Shown here piece by piece: positions 17,533 to 25,470 of a DNA stretch of 64,000 nt. The stretch comes from Blastococcus sp. URHD0036 (GTDB lineage Bacteria > Actinomycetota > Actinomycetes > Mycobacteriales > Geodermatophilaceae): NCBI RefSeq assembly GCF_000701365.1, contig NZ_JNIK01000011.1, positions 465,095 through 529,094 of the forward strand. Reading direction: 5' to 3'. The notes beneath the pieces are model-generated. The model saw only the letters and a list, made by a program, of their open reading frames with translations, had not been told where the DNA came from and made no database searches. A program made the position numbers and the translations under genes. Each line of letters starts with the position of its first letter. The first letter of the stretch is position 1.

Positions 17533-17904
17533 TCAGTGGGCGCGACCGCGGTGCGCGATCGCCTCGATCTCGACGGTGGCGCCGTAGGGCAGGCCCGCCA
17601 CCTCGACGAAGCTGCGCGCCGGCCGCGGGTCAGCGAACACCTGCTGGTAGTGGGCGTTGGCCTCGGCGCGGAGGCTGAGGTCGGTGACGAAGTACGTCGT
17701 CTTCACGACGTCCTCCAGGGTCATGCCGACCGTCTCCAGCCGCTCGGCGAGCCGGGCGGTGGCCGCCTCCAGGGCCTCGGTGCGGCCGGGGACGGCGACG
17801 CCGTCGGCGTCCACCGACAGCGCGCCGGAGACGAAGGCGAGGTCGCCGACGGCGAAGGCGGGGCTGTAGGGGTGTGCGCCGCTGATCTGCGTGCTCGTGC
17901 TCAT
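17533..17904 (-). CDS. RidA-family reactive imine/enamine deaminase
   Basis: The 123-residue protein shows the RidA fold with DLAFVSGALSVD, the helix LAERLETVGMTLEDVVKTTYFV and the key PARSFVEVAGLPYGATVEIEAIAHRG, including the Arg needed for hydrolysing 2-iminoacids. It would detoxify or process imine/enamine intermediates, which hints that the pathway handles an amino- or nitrogen-containing compound. Its ATG overlaps the ALDH stop by 4 nt, so it is coupled to that enzyme. Compare the Arg-less homologue at 8228. Confidence 0.85.
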   Translation of the reverse strand: MSTSTQISGAHPYSPAFAVGDLAFVSGALSVDADGVAVPGRTEALEAATARLAERLETVGMTLEDVVKTTYFVTDLSLRAEANAHYQQVFADPRPARSFVEVAGLPYGATVEIEAIAHRGRAH

Positions 17905-19466
17905 CGCTCGAACCCTCCCGGGGCGCCCCACGCGATCGGGCGTCCGCTGACGTCGACGTAGATGGACTTCTGGTGCATGTACGAGCGGATGCCGTCGCGG
18001 CCCTTCTCCAGGCCGATGCCGCTCTCCTTGAGCCCGGTGAACGGGGTGGAGATGCTGAACTGCTTGTAGGTGTTCACCCAGACCGTCCCGGCCCTGATCG
18101 CGCGGGCGATCCGCCAGGCGCGGGGGAAGTCGCGGGTCCAGACGCCGGCGGCGAGGCCGAAGACCGTGTCGTTGGCCTGCGCGACCAGGTCGCCCTCGTC
18201 GTCGAAGGTCAGCAGCACCGCGACCGGGCCGAACACCTCCTCCTGGCAGATCCGGTCGGCGTTGGCGACGCCGGTGAGGACGGTCGGCAGGTAGTACGCC
18301 CCGTCGGCCAGCTCCTCGTGCTCGGGCACCCGGCCGCCGGTGAGCACGGTGGCGCCGGCGGCGACGGCGTCGTCGACCATGCGCGCGACGCCGTCCCGGT
18401 GCGAGTGCGTGATCATCGGCGCGACGTGGGTGCGCGGGTCGTCGCCGGGGCCGACGACGAGCCGCTCGGTGGCGGCGACCAGCCGGGCGGTGAACTCCTC
18501 GGCGACGTCGCGGTGCACGAAGATGCGCGAGCCGGCGATGCAGCTCTGCCCGGTCGAGCTGAAGATGCCGTAGACGACGCCGGCGACGGCCTGATCGAGG
18601 TCGGCGTCGGGGAAGACGATCGTCGGCGACTTCCCGCCGAGCTCCAGCGTGACGGGCATGACCTTGCGGGCCGCGACCTCCCCGAGGTGCTTGCCCGTGG
18701 TGGTGCCGCCGGTGAAGCTGATCTTCGAGATCTCCGGGTGCGCGACCAGCGCCTCGCCGACCGTGCGGCCCGGGCCGGGGAGCACCGACAGCAGGCCCGC
18801 CGGCAGGCCGGCCTCCTCGGCCAGGCGGGCCAGGTGCAGCGTCACCCAGGGCGCCCAGACCGGCGGCTTGGAGACGACGGCGTTGCCGGCGGCCAGCGCG
18901 GGGGCGATCTTCTGCGCGTCGCTGGCGATCGGGGAGTTCCACGGGGTGATGGCGCCGACGACGCCCATCGGCTCCCACGTGGCGAAGGTGAGGTAGGAGC
19001 CGCGGGAGGGGGTGATGTCCCCGACCATCGTCTCCAACGTCGCGGCCATGTAGCGGAAGGTGTTGGCGGCGCTCAGGGCCAGCGCCCGGGTCTCGCCGCG
19101 GGTCTTGCCGGTGTCCAGCGTCTGCAGCGCCGAGATGGTGTCGGCGTCGCGCTCGATCGCCTCGCCGATGCGGTACAGGACGCGGGCCCGCTCGTGCGGC
19201 AGCATCGCCGTCCAGCCGGACTCGGTGGCCGCGCGGAGCCCGCCGCGCACCGCGCGGTCGACGTCCTCCTCGGTCGCGCCGTGCAGCGTGGCGAAGACCT
19301 TGCCGGTGGCCGGGTCGACCGACTCGATCGGCGCCCCACTCCCCCGCTGCCAGCGCCCGGCCACGGGGATCTCGTCCCGCAGCGACGCCTGCAGGCCCGC
19401 CGTGGAGGGGGGCCGCTCGGCGGGGGCGTTCGGCACGTCCCGCTCGAGCTCCAGCCGATCGGTCAT
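17901..19466 (-). CDS. NAD-dependent aldehyde dehydrogenase (semialdehyde type), first gene of the catabolic operon
   Basis: The 521-residue ALDH has the oxyanion Asn in ITPWNSPIA, the FTGGTTTGK cofactor loop, the base Glu in LELGGKSPTIV and the nucleophile Cys in STGQSCIAG. A 28-residue N-terminal extension precedes the usual start of the fold. Hydroxymuconic-semialdehyde and betaine-aldehyde dehydrogenases are the nearest types by motif; given an extradiol dioxygenase in the operon, oxidation of a ring-fission aldehyde is the best inference. ATG 19466 has GAGGAGA 6 nt upstream, and tandem operator-like palindromes lie 25-50 nt upstream. Confidence 0.9.
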   Translation of the reverse strand: MTDRLELERDVPNAPAERPPSTAGLQASLRDEIPVAGRWQRGSGAPIESVDPATGKVFATLHGATEEDVDRAVRGGLRAATESGWTAMLPHERARVLYRIGEAIERDADTISALQTLDTGKTRGETRALALSAANTFRYMAATLETMVGDITPSRGSYLTFATWEPMGVVGAITPWNSPIASDAQKIAPALAAGNAVVSKPPVWAPWVTLHLARLAEEAGLPAGLLSVLPGPGRTVGEALVAHPEISKISFTGGTTTGKHLGEVAARKVMPVTLELGGKSPTIVFPDADLDQAVAGVVYGIFSSTGQSCIAGSRIFVHRDVAEEFTARLVAATERLVVGPGDDPRTHVAPMITHSHRDGVARMVDDAVAAGATVLTGGRVPEHEELADGAYYLPTVLTGVANADRICQEEVFGPVAVLLTFDDEGDLVAQANDTVFGLAAGVWTRDFPRAWRIARAIRAGTVWVNTYKQFSISTPFTGLKESGIGLEKGRDGIRSYMHQKSIYVDVSGRPIAWGAPGGFER

Positions 19467-19490
19467 GGGATCTCCTCGGTGGATCTCATC

Positions 19491-19516
19491 TGAGTACTCA
19501 TCTTCTTAGCGCTCAG
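19491..19516. promoter_or_regulatory. Tandem predicted MarR operators in front of the Rieske operon
   Basis: Two half-symmetric sites with centres 15 bp apart are present: TGAGTACTCA (19491-19500, a perfect palindrome) and CTTAGCGCTCAG (19505-19516). The second 12-mer is identical to the one at 25430. They overlap the expected promoter of the 13-gene operon. The gap to the aspartate dehydrogenase gene (19517-19578) shows nothing else. Confidence 0.65.
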
Positions 19517-19578
19517 AGATATGTGTACGAATGTAGGTGTGGCCCGAGCCACGGTCAAGAGGCCCCAGCCCCCGGGAC

Positions 19579-20427
19579 TCAGGCGATGATCGGGGGGCGG
19601 GCGGTCAGCCCGCTCAGCGTCCGCAGGATCGAGTAGGGCACGACCGCGCTGGTGCGCGGGTTGCCCGGCGTCGGGCGGTTCTGGACCTCGAAGACGTAGG
19701 AGCCCTGCGACCCCGAGGCCTCGATCCGGTGCGTGGTCAGGTCGGCGGCCGGGTCGGCGTGCAGCTCCACCCGCACGACGTCGGGGTCGCCGACGGCCAG
19801 TGCGAGCGCGGCGGCCACGTTGAGCGACTGGGGGAACAGGCGCGCCGCCTCGGCCGGGGTGCCGGCGAAGACGAGGACGTCCTCCACGGCGTCGGCGACG
19901 CGGCGCGACTCGGCCTCGTCCATCCAGTCCTGGACCAGCGCCGCCGGCTTCTTGGTGGTGCGCAGGACCGCGCGGTCCAGGCCACCGACGGCCGCCGCCG
20001 AGGCGAGGAGGTCCAGGCCGCCCAGCGCACCGTGGGTGCACCGCAACCGGCCGGGGCCCAGCTCGCCGAGCCGCCCGGACAGTGCCGGGTCCAGCAGGCC
20101 CGCGACCGAGCTCACGACGAGGTCGCGCCCCGCGGAGAGCACCGGCTCGACCGCCTCGACCAGCGCGGCCGAGCCGGCGCACTCCACGACGACGTCGGCG
20201 ACCTCGAGGGCCTCGGCCAGCGACAGCCGGGGGACGGGCAGCTCCGGGACCTCGGAGCGGTTGACGACGCACACCAGCGTGGCGCCGTCCACTGCCCCGG
20301 CCAGGAGCTCCCGGGCGACCACCCGGCCGATGGCGCCGTGGCCCAGCAGGGCCACCCGGAGCCCGGGGGCGCCGGACGGACCGGCGATCTCGGGGAGGTC
20401 GGAGGCGTCAGCGGCTCGGGTGGTCAT
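19579..20427 (-). CDS. Aspartate dehydrogenase-like NAD(P)-dependent oxidoreductase
   Basis: The 282-residue protein has an N-terminal Rossmann fold (VALLGHGAIGRVVARELL) and the C-terminal DUF108/aspartate dehydrogenase block NPRTSAVVPYSILRTL. Known members convert aspartate to iminoaspartate and ammonia, or reduce related imines. In a catabolic island with RidA proteins it could release or assimilate amino nitrogen, but decarboxylative or other dehydrogenase roles are possible. It is 6 nt downstream of the substrate-binding lipoprotein gene, so it is transcribed with the importer. Confidence 0.8.
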   Translation of the reverse strand: MTTRAADASDLPEIAGPSGAPGLRVALLGHGAIGRVVARELLAGAVDGATLVCVVNRSEVPELPVPRLSLAEALEVADVVVECAGSAALVEAVEPVLSAGRDLVVSSVAGLLDPALSGRLGELGPGRLRCTHGALGGLDLLASAAAVGGLDRAVLRTTKKPAALVQDWMDEAESRRVADAVEDVLVFAGTPAEAARLFPQSLNVAAALALAVGDPDVVRVELHADPAADLTTHRIEASGSQGSYVFEVQNRPTPGNPRTSAVVPYSILRTLSGLTARPPIIA

Positions 20428-20433
20428 GGGCGG

Positions 20434-21435
20434 TCAGCTCTCCGGCACGTAGGTGTCGTCGGCCGGGTCGTAGCCGTCCTGGAGCAGGTCCTGGTCGACC
20501 AGGATGTCGTCGACCCGCTGGATCGCGTCGATGTCGGTCTCCGGCAGGAAGTCCGGCATCGCCATGTTCGCCGCGACCTCGGCAGGCACCTGGGCGATGG
20601 TCGGCAGCCAGGCGCGCCAGTCGGCCTCGTGGGCCTCGATGTCCTGGCCGGCGGCGTACATCGCCCGGGCGAACGCGGCGACCGTGTTCGGGTTGTCGGA
20701 GATGAACTGGTCGCTGGAGATGAAGTTGGAGACGGCGAGGCCTGCGTTGGGCCCGTCCGGGTCGGCGAGGTCGACGATCTCCCGCTCACCCGCGGCGAGG
20801 GCCGCCGAGGAGAACGGCTCGGGCGAGTAGCCGACGTCGATGGACCCGGCCTGGACGCCGGAGAGCATCTCCGGGAAGGGCACCTCGACGAACGTCGGCT
20901 CGACGTCGTCCAGGCCCTCCTCCTTGAGCAGGTTCTTCAGGGTCACGTCGCCGATGTTGTTGGTGGCGTTGATCCCGATGGTGGCGCCGTCGAGGTCCTC
21001 GAGGTCCTGGACGTCGGAGTCGGGGTTGACGTACACCGACAGCCCGCCGGGCCCCAGCGCGCTGGTGAGGACGACGGTCTTGATCGGCAGCCCGCTCTGC
21101 GCGGCGATCGACGTCGAGATGGTGTTCGAGAAACTCACGTCCAGCTCGCCGGTGGCCACGCTCTGCGCGGCCTGCGGGCCACCCTGGACCGGCTGGAGGG
21201 TGACGGTCAGCCCCTCGTTCTCGAAGAAGCCGTTCTCCTGTGCCCAGTACAGGGCGGAGTAGTCGGCCAGCGGCAGGGCGCCGACGGTGAGCTCGGTGGT
21301 CTCCAGCTCCCCGTCGGAGGAGCCGCTACCGCTGCCCCCGGAGTCGCTGCTGCTGCTGTCGTCGTCCCCGCCGCACGCGGCCAGACCGAGCATGGCGAAC
21401 GCGGTGGCACCTGCGACCGCACCACGGAACCTCAT
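20434..21435 (-). CDS. ABC-transporter substrate-binding lipoprotein (SsuA/TauA/ThiY-like)
   Basis: The 333-residue protein carries a lipoprotein signal: LGLAAC with Cys at the +1 position, followed by a Ser/Gly/Asp linker. The mature part starts TELTVGALPLADYSALYWAQENGFFE, as in NMT1/SsuA binding proteins, with the usual VATGELDVSFSN and FPEMLSGVQAGSIDVG. It would capture the growth substrate outside the membrane and pass it to the permeases at 22339 and 23250. ATG 21435 has GGAGG 7 nt upstream. A palindrome matching the regulon operator lies about 23 nt before the start. Confidence 0.9.
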   Translation of the reverse strand: MRFRGAVAGATAFAMLGLAACGGDDDSSSSDSGGSGSGSSDGELETTELTVGALPLADYSALYWAQENGFFENEGLTVTLQPVQGGPQAAQSVATGELDVSFSNTISTSIAAQSGLPIKTVVLTSALGPGGLSVYVNPDSDVQDLEDLDGATIGINATNNIGDVTLKNLLKEEGLDDVEPTFVEVPFPEMLSGVQAGSIDVGYSPEPFSSAALAAGEREIVDLADPDGPNAGLAVSNFISSDQFISDNPNTVAAFARAMYAAGQDIEAHEADWRAWLPTIAQVPAEVAANMAMPDFLPETDIDAIQRVDDILVDQDLLQDGYDPADDTYVPES

Positions 21436-21457
21436 CGAATACCTCCGGCGTAAGAAT

Positions 21458-21469
21458 CTGAGCACTGAG
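21458..21469. promoter_or_regulatory. Predicted MarR operator before the substrate-binding protein gene
   Basis: CTGAGCACTGAG fits CTNAGCRCTNAG with no mismatch. It overlaps a -10-like region about 25 nt upstream of ATG 21435, in the 98-nt gap after the ATPase gene. Confidence 0.6.
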
Positions 21470-21533
21470 TTGAATGGACGCACGGGAGCCGGCGGCTCCG
21501 TACGGGATCGGCGGTCCGAGGGACCTCCCGGGG

Positions 21534-22346
21534 TCAGGCGGAGGTCGCCTGCTCCTTGCTGCGGAGCAGCCGGGTCACGTGCCCGCGGATCTCGACGAAG
21601 CGCGGGTCGGTCTTGGTCGCGATGTGGTCGCGCGGCCGCGGCAGGTCGACGTCGATGACCTCGGCCACCACGCTGGGCGGCGCCGAGAGCACGATGATGC
21701 GGTCCGCCAGGTACACGCTCTCGTCGATGTCGTGGGTGACCACGAGGACCGTGATGCCGAGCTCGGCCTGGATCCGCATGAGCAGGTCCTCGAGGTCAGC
21801 ACGGGTCTGCGCGTCGACCGAGGCGTACGGCTCGTCCATCAGCAGCAGCTTCGGGTGGCTGGCCAGCGCGCGGGCGATGGCCACGCGCTGCTGCATGCCG
21901 CCGGACATCTGCCAGGGGTAGAGCTTCTCCTTGCCCGACAGCCCCACCTCGTCGATGGCGAACCGCACGCGCTCGGCCCGCTCCTTGGCCGGCAGGTGCT
22001 TGATCGGGAAGGCGACGTTCTTGTCCACCCGCATCCAGGGGTACAGCGAGCGCGAGTAGTCCTGGAAGACCATCGCCAGGCCCTCGGGGACGCCCTTGAC
22101 GGGGACGCCCTCGAACTCCACGCGCCCGGCGGTGGGCTCGTCGAGGCCGGAGATGATCCGCAGCAGCGTGGACTTGCCGCAGCCGGACGGGCCGACGATC
22201 ACGCTGATCTTCGAGGCGGGGACCTCGGCGCTGATGCTGCGGACGGCGAGGTTGTCGCCGTAGCTGCGGGAGACGCCGTCGAGCAGCAGTTCGGCGCTGG
22301 TCCCGGTCGGGGGCACGGGGTTCTCGGTCACTCGGGCCTCAGTCAT
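21534..22346 (-). CDS. ABC-transporter ATPase (SsuB/TauB-like)
   Basis: The 270-residue ATPase has Walker [11 protein letters not shown]-loop [13 protein letters not shown], signature MSGGMQQRV, Walker [11 protein letters not shown] with catalytic Glu, and the switch His in VTHDIDE. This is the energy unit of the nitrate/sulfonate/taurine importer family. Its start overlaps the end of the permease gene upstream by 8 nt. It powers uptake with the two permeases and the lipoprotein encoded next door. Confidence 0.9.
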   Translation of the reverse strand: MTEARVTENPVPPTGTSAELLLDGVSRSYGDNLAVRSISAEVPASKISVIVGPSGCGKSTLLRIISGLDEPTAGRVEFEGVPVKGVPEGLAMVFQDYSRSLYPWMRVDKNVAFPIKHLPAKERAERVRFAIDEVGLSGKEKLYPWQMSGGMQQRVAIARALASHPKLLLMDEPYASVDAQTRADLEDLLMRIQAELGITVLVVTHDIDESVYLADRIIVLSAPPSVVAEVIDVDLPRPRDHIATKTDPRFVEIRGHVTRLLRSKEQATSA

Positions 22347-23253
22347 TCTGCTGTGTCGCTCCTCGGTGCCAGGCGAGCGCGCGGCGCTCGATCGCCAGGA
22401 AGATGAAGTTGAAGGCCACGCCGAGGACCACGAGGGCGATGAGCACCGCCCAGAAGCCGGCGTAGTCGAAGGTGCGCTGGGACTGGATGAGCAGGTAGCC
22501 CAGGCCGTTCTCGGACTTCTGCAGCTCCGAGATGATCATCAGGATCAGGGCGAAGGACAGCGACGTCCGGATCCCCGCGAAGATCTTCGGGGACGCCCCG
22601 GGGAGGACGATGGAGAAGAGGACGTCGCGCCCCGGGATGCGGAAGACCTGCGCGGCCTGGGCGCGGGTCTGCCCGATGGAACTGACCCCGTCGATGGTGT
22701 TGAGCAGGATCGGCCAGACCACGCTGAACGCGATGAGGAAGATCTTCGGCGAGGCCCCGGTGCCGAACAGGAAGAAGAAGACACCGAGCAGGGCCGGGCT
22801 GGGCAGCGAGCGCCCGAGGTGCACCATCGGCTGGAAGAGCGCGGTGAGGACCGGCGAGAGGCCCAGGACCACGCCGACCACGACCCCCACGACGATGGCG
22901 ATGCCCAGGCCCGCGAGCGCCCGGCCGACGCTGGGGACCAGGTGGTCGTAGGTCGCGTCGCCGAGGAACAGCCGCGAGGGGTCGCCGGAGAGGAACTCGT
23001 CGACGAACCGCTGGAACGCCGTCTTCGGGTCCTTGACGAACAGCCCGATCCGCGGCGACTGCGACAGCAGCCACCAGACGAGCAGGATCGCGGCCGGCGC
23101 CAGCACGCGCAGGACCACCCGCACCGGCCACGGGATGCCGGAGCGGATCCGGCGGCGAGGGGCGAGCGGCTGGGCGGCGCGCTCCTCGACCGCCTCCGAC
23201 TCGGGGGCGCTGAGCGGGACGTGCACCTCGGTGCCGTGCTGGGACAGGGTCAC
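22339..23253 (-). CDS. ABC-transporter permease (SsuC/TauC-like), subunit 2
   Basis: The 304-residue inner-membrane protein has a basic N-terminus, then about six helices. The EAA-type coupling loop appears around [40 protein letters not shown] 23253 overlaps the upstream permease stop by 4 nt. Because a second, diverged permease is encoded next to it, the transporter is probably a heterodimer rather than the homodimer usual in this family. Confidence 0.88.
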   Translation of the reverse strand: MTLSQHGTEVHVPLSAPESEAVEERAAQPLAPRRRIRSGIPWPVRVVLRVLAPAAILLVWWLLSQSPRIGLFVKDPKTAFQRFVDEFLSGDPSRLFLGDATYDHLVPSVGRALAGLGIAIVVGVVVGVVLGLSPVLTALFQPMVHLGRSLPSPALLGVFFFLFGTGASPKIFLIAFSVVWPILLNTIDGVSSIGQTRAQAAQVFRIPGRDVLFSIVLPGASPKIFAGIRTSLSFALILMIISELQKSENGLGYLLIQSQRTFDYAGFWAVLIALVVLGVAFNFIFLAIERRALAWHRGATQQND

Positions 23254-24041
23254 TGGGCCAGCCCCTTCTTCCAGCCGAACAGGACGTCGTCGAGCTTGGC
23301 CATGACCAGGTTCACGGTGACGCCGAGGACGCCGGCCACCAGCGTGGCCGCGTAGACCAGGTCCAGATTCGTGGCGTTGGCGGTGTTGGACAGGATGTAG
23401 CCGCCGATGCCCGAGCCGTTGCCGATGAGCAGCTCGGCGCTGACGGCGACGAGCAGGCCGATCGAGGCGGCGATCCGGACGCCGGTGTAGGCGAACGGCA
23501 GCGCACTGGGGATCTTGATCGACCGCAGCACGGCGAGACCGCCGTAGCCGAAGGTCTTGGCCGTCATCACCGCGGTGGTGTCGGTGCTGCGAACGCCGTA
23601 CATGGTGTTCAGCAGGACCGGCCAGACGCAGGCGAGCGCCACGGTGAGCGACAGCGGCAGCCGGCCCTGGCCGATGACCAGCACCAGGATCGGCCCGACT
23701 GCGACCGACGGCAGCACGCGGAACGCCTCCACCGGCCACTCGAACACCAGGAAGGCGCTGCGGAAGGCGCCCATCAGGCCGCCGACGAGGACGCCCACCA
23801 CGGCCGCGATCGCCAGGCCGAGCATCCACTCGCCGAGCGTGAAGACGACCGCATCCCAGAAGGTGCTGTCGGGGAGCAGGTCGCCGACACCGCGCACGAC
23901 GCCGGAGGGCAGCGGCAGGCCCGGCACGTCGAGGAGGCCGGAGCGGATGACCCCCTCCCAGACCGCCGCGGTCCCGACGACGCCGACGACGCCGAGGACG
24001 ACCTGCCGCTGGCCGCTGAGGGGTTCGTGCAGGAGCTTCAC
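23250..24041 (-). CDS. ABC-transporter permease (SsuC/TauC-like), subunit 1
   Basis: The 263-residue protein has about six transmembrane helices and the coupling loop VRSTDTTAVMTAKTFGYGGLAVLRSIKIPSALPFAYTGVRI in the expected place. GTG 24041 has GGGAGA 6 nt upstream and is the first gene of the permease-permease-ATPase unit, with an operator-like palindrome about 90 nt before it. It pairs with the permease encoded at 22339. Confidence 0.88.
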   Translation of the reverse strand: MKLLHEPLSGQRQVVLGVVGVVGTAAVWEGVIRSGLLDVPGLPLPSGVVRGVGDLLPDSTFWDAVVFTLGEWMLGLAIAAVVGVLVGGLMGAFRSAFLVFEWPVEAFRVLPSVAVGPILVLVIGQGRLPLSLTVALACVWPVLLNTMYGVRSTDTTAVMTAKTFGYGGLAVLRSIKIPSALPFAYTGVRIAASIGLLVAVSAELLIGNGSGIGGYILSNTANATNLDLVYAATLVAGVLGVTVNLVMAKLDDVLFGWKKGLAQ

Positions 24042-24131
24042 CCGGATCTCCCTTCCGTGGCCCTGCACCCCGAGTGGGGAAGGCCACATCCGTGGACGAT
24101 GGTCGCCGGGGGATCCGCGAGCCGTCAATAG

Positions 24132-24143
24132 CTGAGCGCAAAG
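24132..24143. promoter_or_regulatory. Predicted MarR operator before the permease-ATPase unit
   Basis: CTGAGCGCAAAG differs from CTNAGCRCTNAG at one base. It lies in the 150-nt gap between the NCS1-like permease and the ABC permease gene, followed by AT-rich sequence (GTTATTAA) unusual for the window. Confidence 0.5.
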
Positions 24144-24191
24144 AGTCTTGGTTATTAACAGCCTCGCAACGCAGCGCGTCAGGAGGGTGAC

Positions 24192-25421
24192 TCAGCGCAC
24201 AGGCGGGCCCTGGTGCCGAGGAAGGGTGTACCCGTTCGCGGGTTCGTCAGCCGTCCGACCGGACATTCCCCAGACAGCCGCGACGACGACCGCCGAGGCG
24301 AGCGCGAGCAGCGGGGCGCCGGGAACGCCGGCGGCCATGAGCGCGGCACCGGCGAGCGCGGGCGGTAGCCAGACCACCGTCGGGATCCTCCGCGGCCGGT
24401 ACCCACGGCGCCGGCGGGCGGCCTCCACCCAGAACGGCACCGCGATCGGCGGCCCGATGCCGGCCAGCAGGGAGAGCCAGTCGACGAGCCCGCGATGGAA
24501 GCCCAGCACCCCGAGGACGAGCCCGAGGGCCAGGACGACGGACGTCGCCATCCGGGGACGGACGCCGGTGAACGTCTTCAGGGCCAGCCCGCCGGAGTAG
24601 GCGGCCGCGATGGCCGGGGCGACGACGGCCACGACGACGAGCAGGTCGCCCACCGGCACCCCGCCCAGCCGCATCGCCGCGACCGCGGCGAGGCCGGCCT
24701 CTCCCCCGGTGTCACCGGACAGGCGCAGGGCCGCGCCGACGAGGACCAGCCCGAGTGCCGGGAGGACGAGCGCCGCGACGCAGGCGACGAGCCCGCCGCG
24801 GTGCGCCAGCCCCGCGGTGAAGTCCGGCGACCGCAGCATGAACACGGCGACGTAGCCGACGAACGCGCCGAGCAGGACCACGGCCTGCGCCCCGGCGCCG
24901 GGGCCGGCGGTCACCGGCGCCCGGACGCCGTCCACCCCCAGCAGCAGCAGCGGGGCGGCGAGCAGCGTGAGCACGGTGGTCGCGACGGCGACGCGGTTCC
25001 AGTACCGCACGTCGCTCAGCGCGAGGAGGCCCACCACGGCACCCAGCCCGAGCACGCACAGCCAGGCCGGGGCGTCCAGAGCCCGGCCCAGCGACTCGCC
25101 TCCGATGCCCAGGCTGAAGCCGACCCAGCCGACCATGCCCGCGGCGATGAGCACGCCGACCGCCGTCCGCGCCGCGGGCGGGAGGTAGCCGCGACTCAGC
25201 TCCGCGAAGCCCTGCCCGGCGCCCTGCGGCGGCCGCATGCCCAGCCGGCCCTGCAGCAGCAGGAGCGTCGCCATGAGCCCGGCCGCGGGGAGCAGCCACA
25301 CGAGGGGAAGCGGCCCGCCCTCGTCGGCCAGCTGGGCCCCGAGCACGAGCGCACCCGGTGAGCTGCCGATCGCCAGCCAGGCGCCCGCGTACCGCGTCCA
25401 GGGGACGGATCCGTCGGCCAC
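24192..25421 (-). CDS. NCS1/purine-cytosine-permease-like transporter
   Basis: The 409-residue integral membrane protein has about twelve hydrophobic helices and short loops. The opening PWTRYAGAWLAIGSSPGALVLG and the GGLALKTFTGVRPRMATSVVLALGLVLGVLGF region resemble the NCS1 group of nucleobase, hydantoin and nitrogen-heterocycle symporters; sequence-level similarity is weak, so substrate is uncertain. GTG 25421 is preceded at 6 nt by TAAGTT, a -10 hexamer, indicating a leaderless mRNA, and the operator at 25430 overlaps that hexamer. It would give the island a second uptake route. Confidence 0.7.
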   Translation of the reverse strand: MADGSVPWTRYAGAWLAIGSSPGALVLGAQLADEGGPLPLVWLLPAAGLMATLLLLQGRLGMRPPQGAGQGFAELSRGYLPPAARTAVGVLIAAGMVGWVGFSLGIGGESLGRALDAPAWLCVLGLGAVVGLLALSDVRYWNRVAVATTVLTLLAAPLLLLGVDGVRAPVTAGPGAGAQAVVLLGAFVGYVAVFMLRSPDFTAGLAHRGGLVACVAALVLPALGLVLVGAALRLSGDTGGEAGLAAVAAMRLGGVPVGDLLVVVAVVAPAIAAAYSGGLALKTFTGVRPRMATSVVLALGLVLGVLGFHRGLVDWLSLLAGIGPPIAVPFWVEAARRRRGYRPRRIPTVVWLPPALAGAALMAAGVPGAPLLALASAVVVAAVWGMSGRTADEPANGYTLPRHQGPPVR

Positions 25422-25427
25422 AGGAGA

Positions 25428-25441
25428 AACTTAGCGCTCAG
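25428..25441 (-). promoter_or_regulatory. -10 element overlapped by a predicted MarR operator
   Basis: On the minus strand TAAGTT (25433-25428) lies 6 nt before GTG 25421, the layout of a leaderless promoter. The 12-mer CTTAGCGCTCAG (25430-25441, plus-strand reading), identical to the one at 19505, overlaps it, so a bound repressor would block RNA polymerase. Confidence 0.65.
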
Positions 25442-25470
25442 GGACTTTCCGGCAAGAGGTCACTGGCCGG

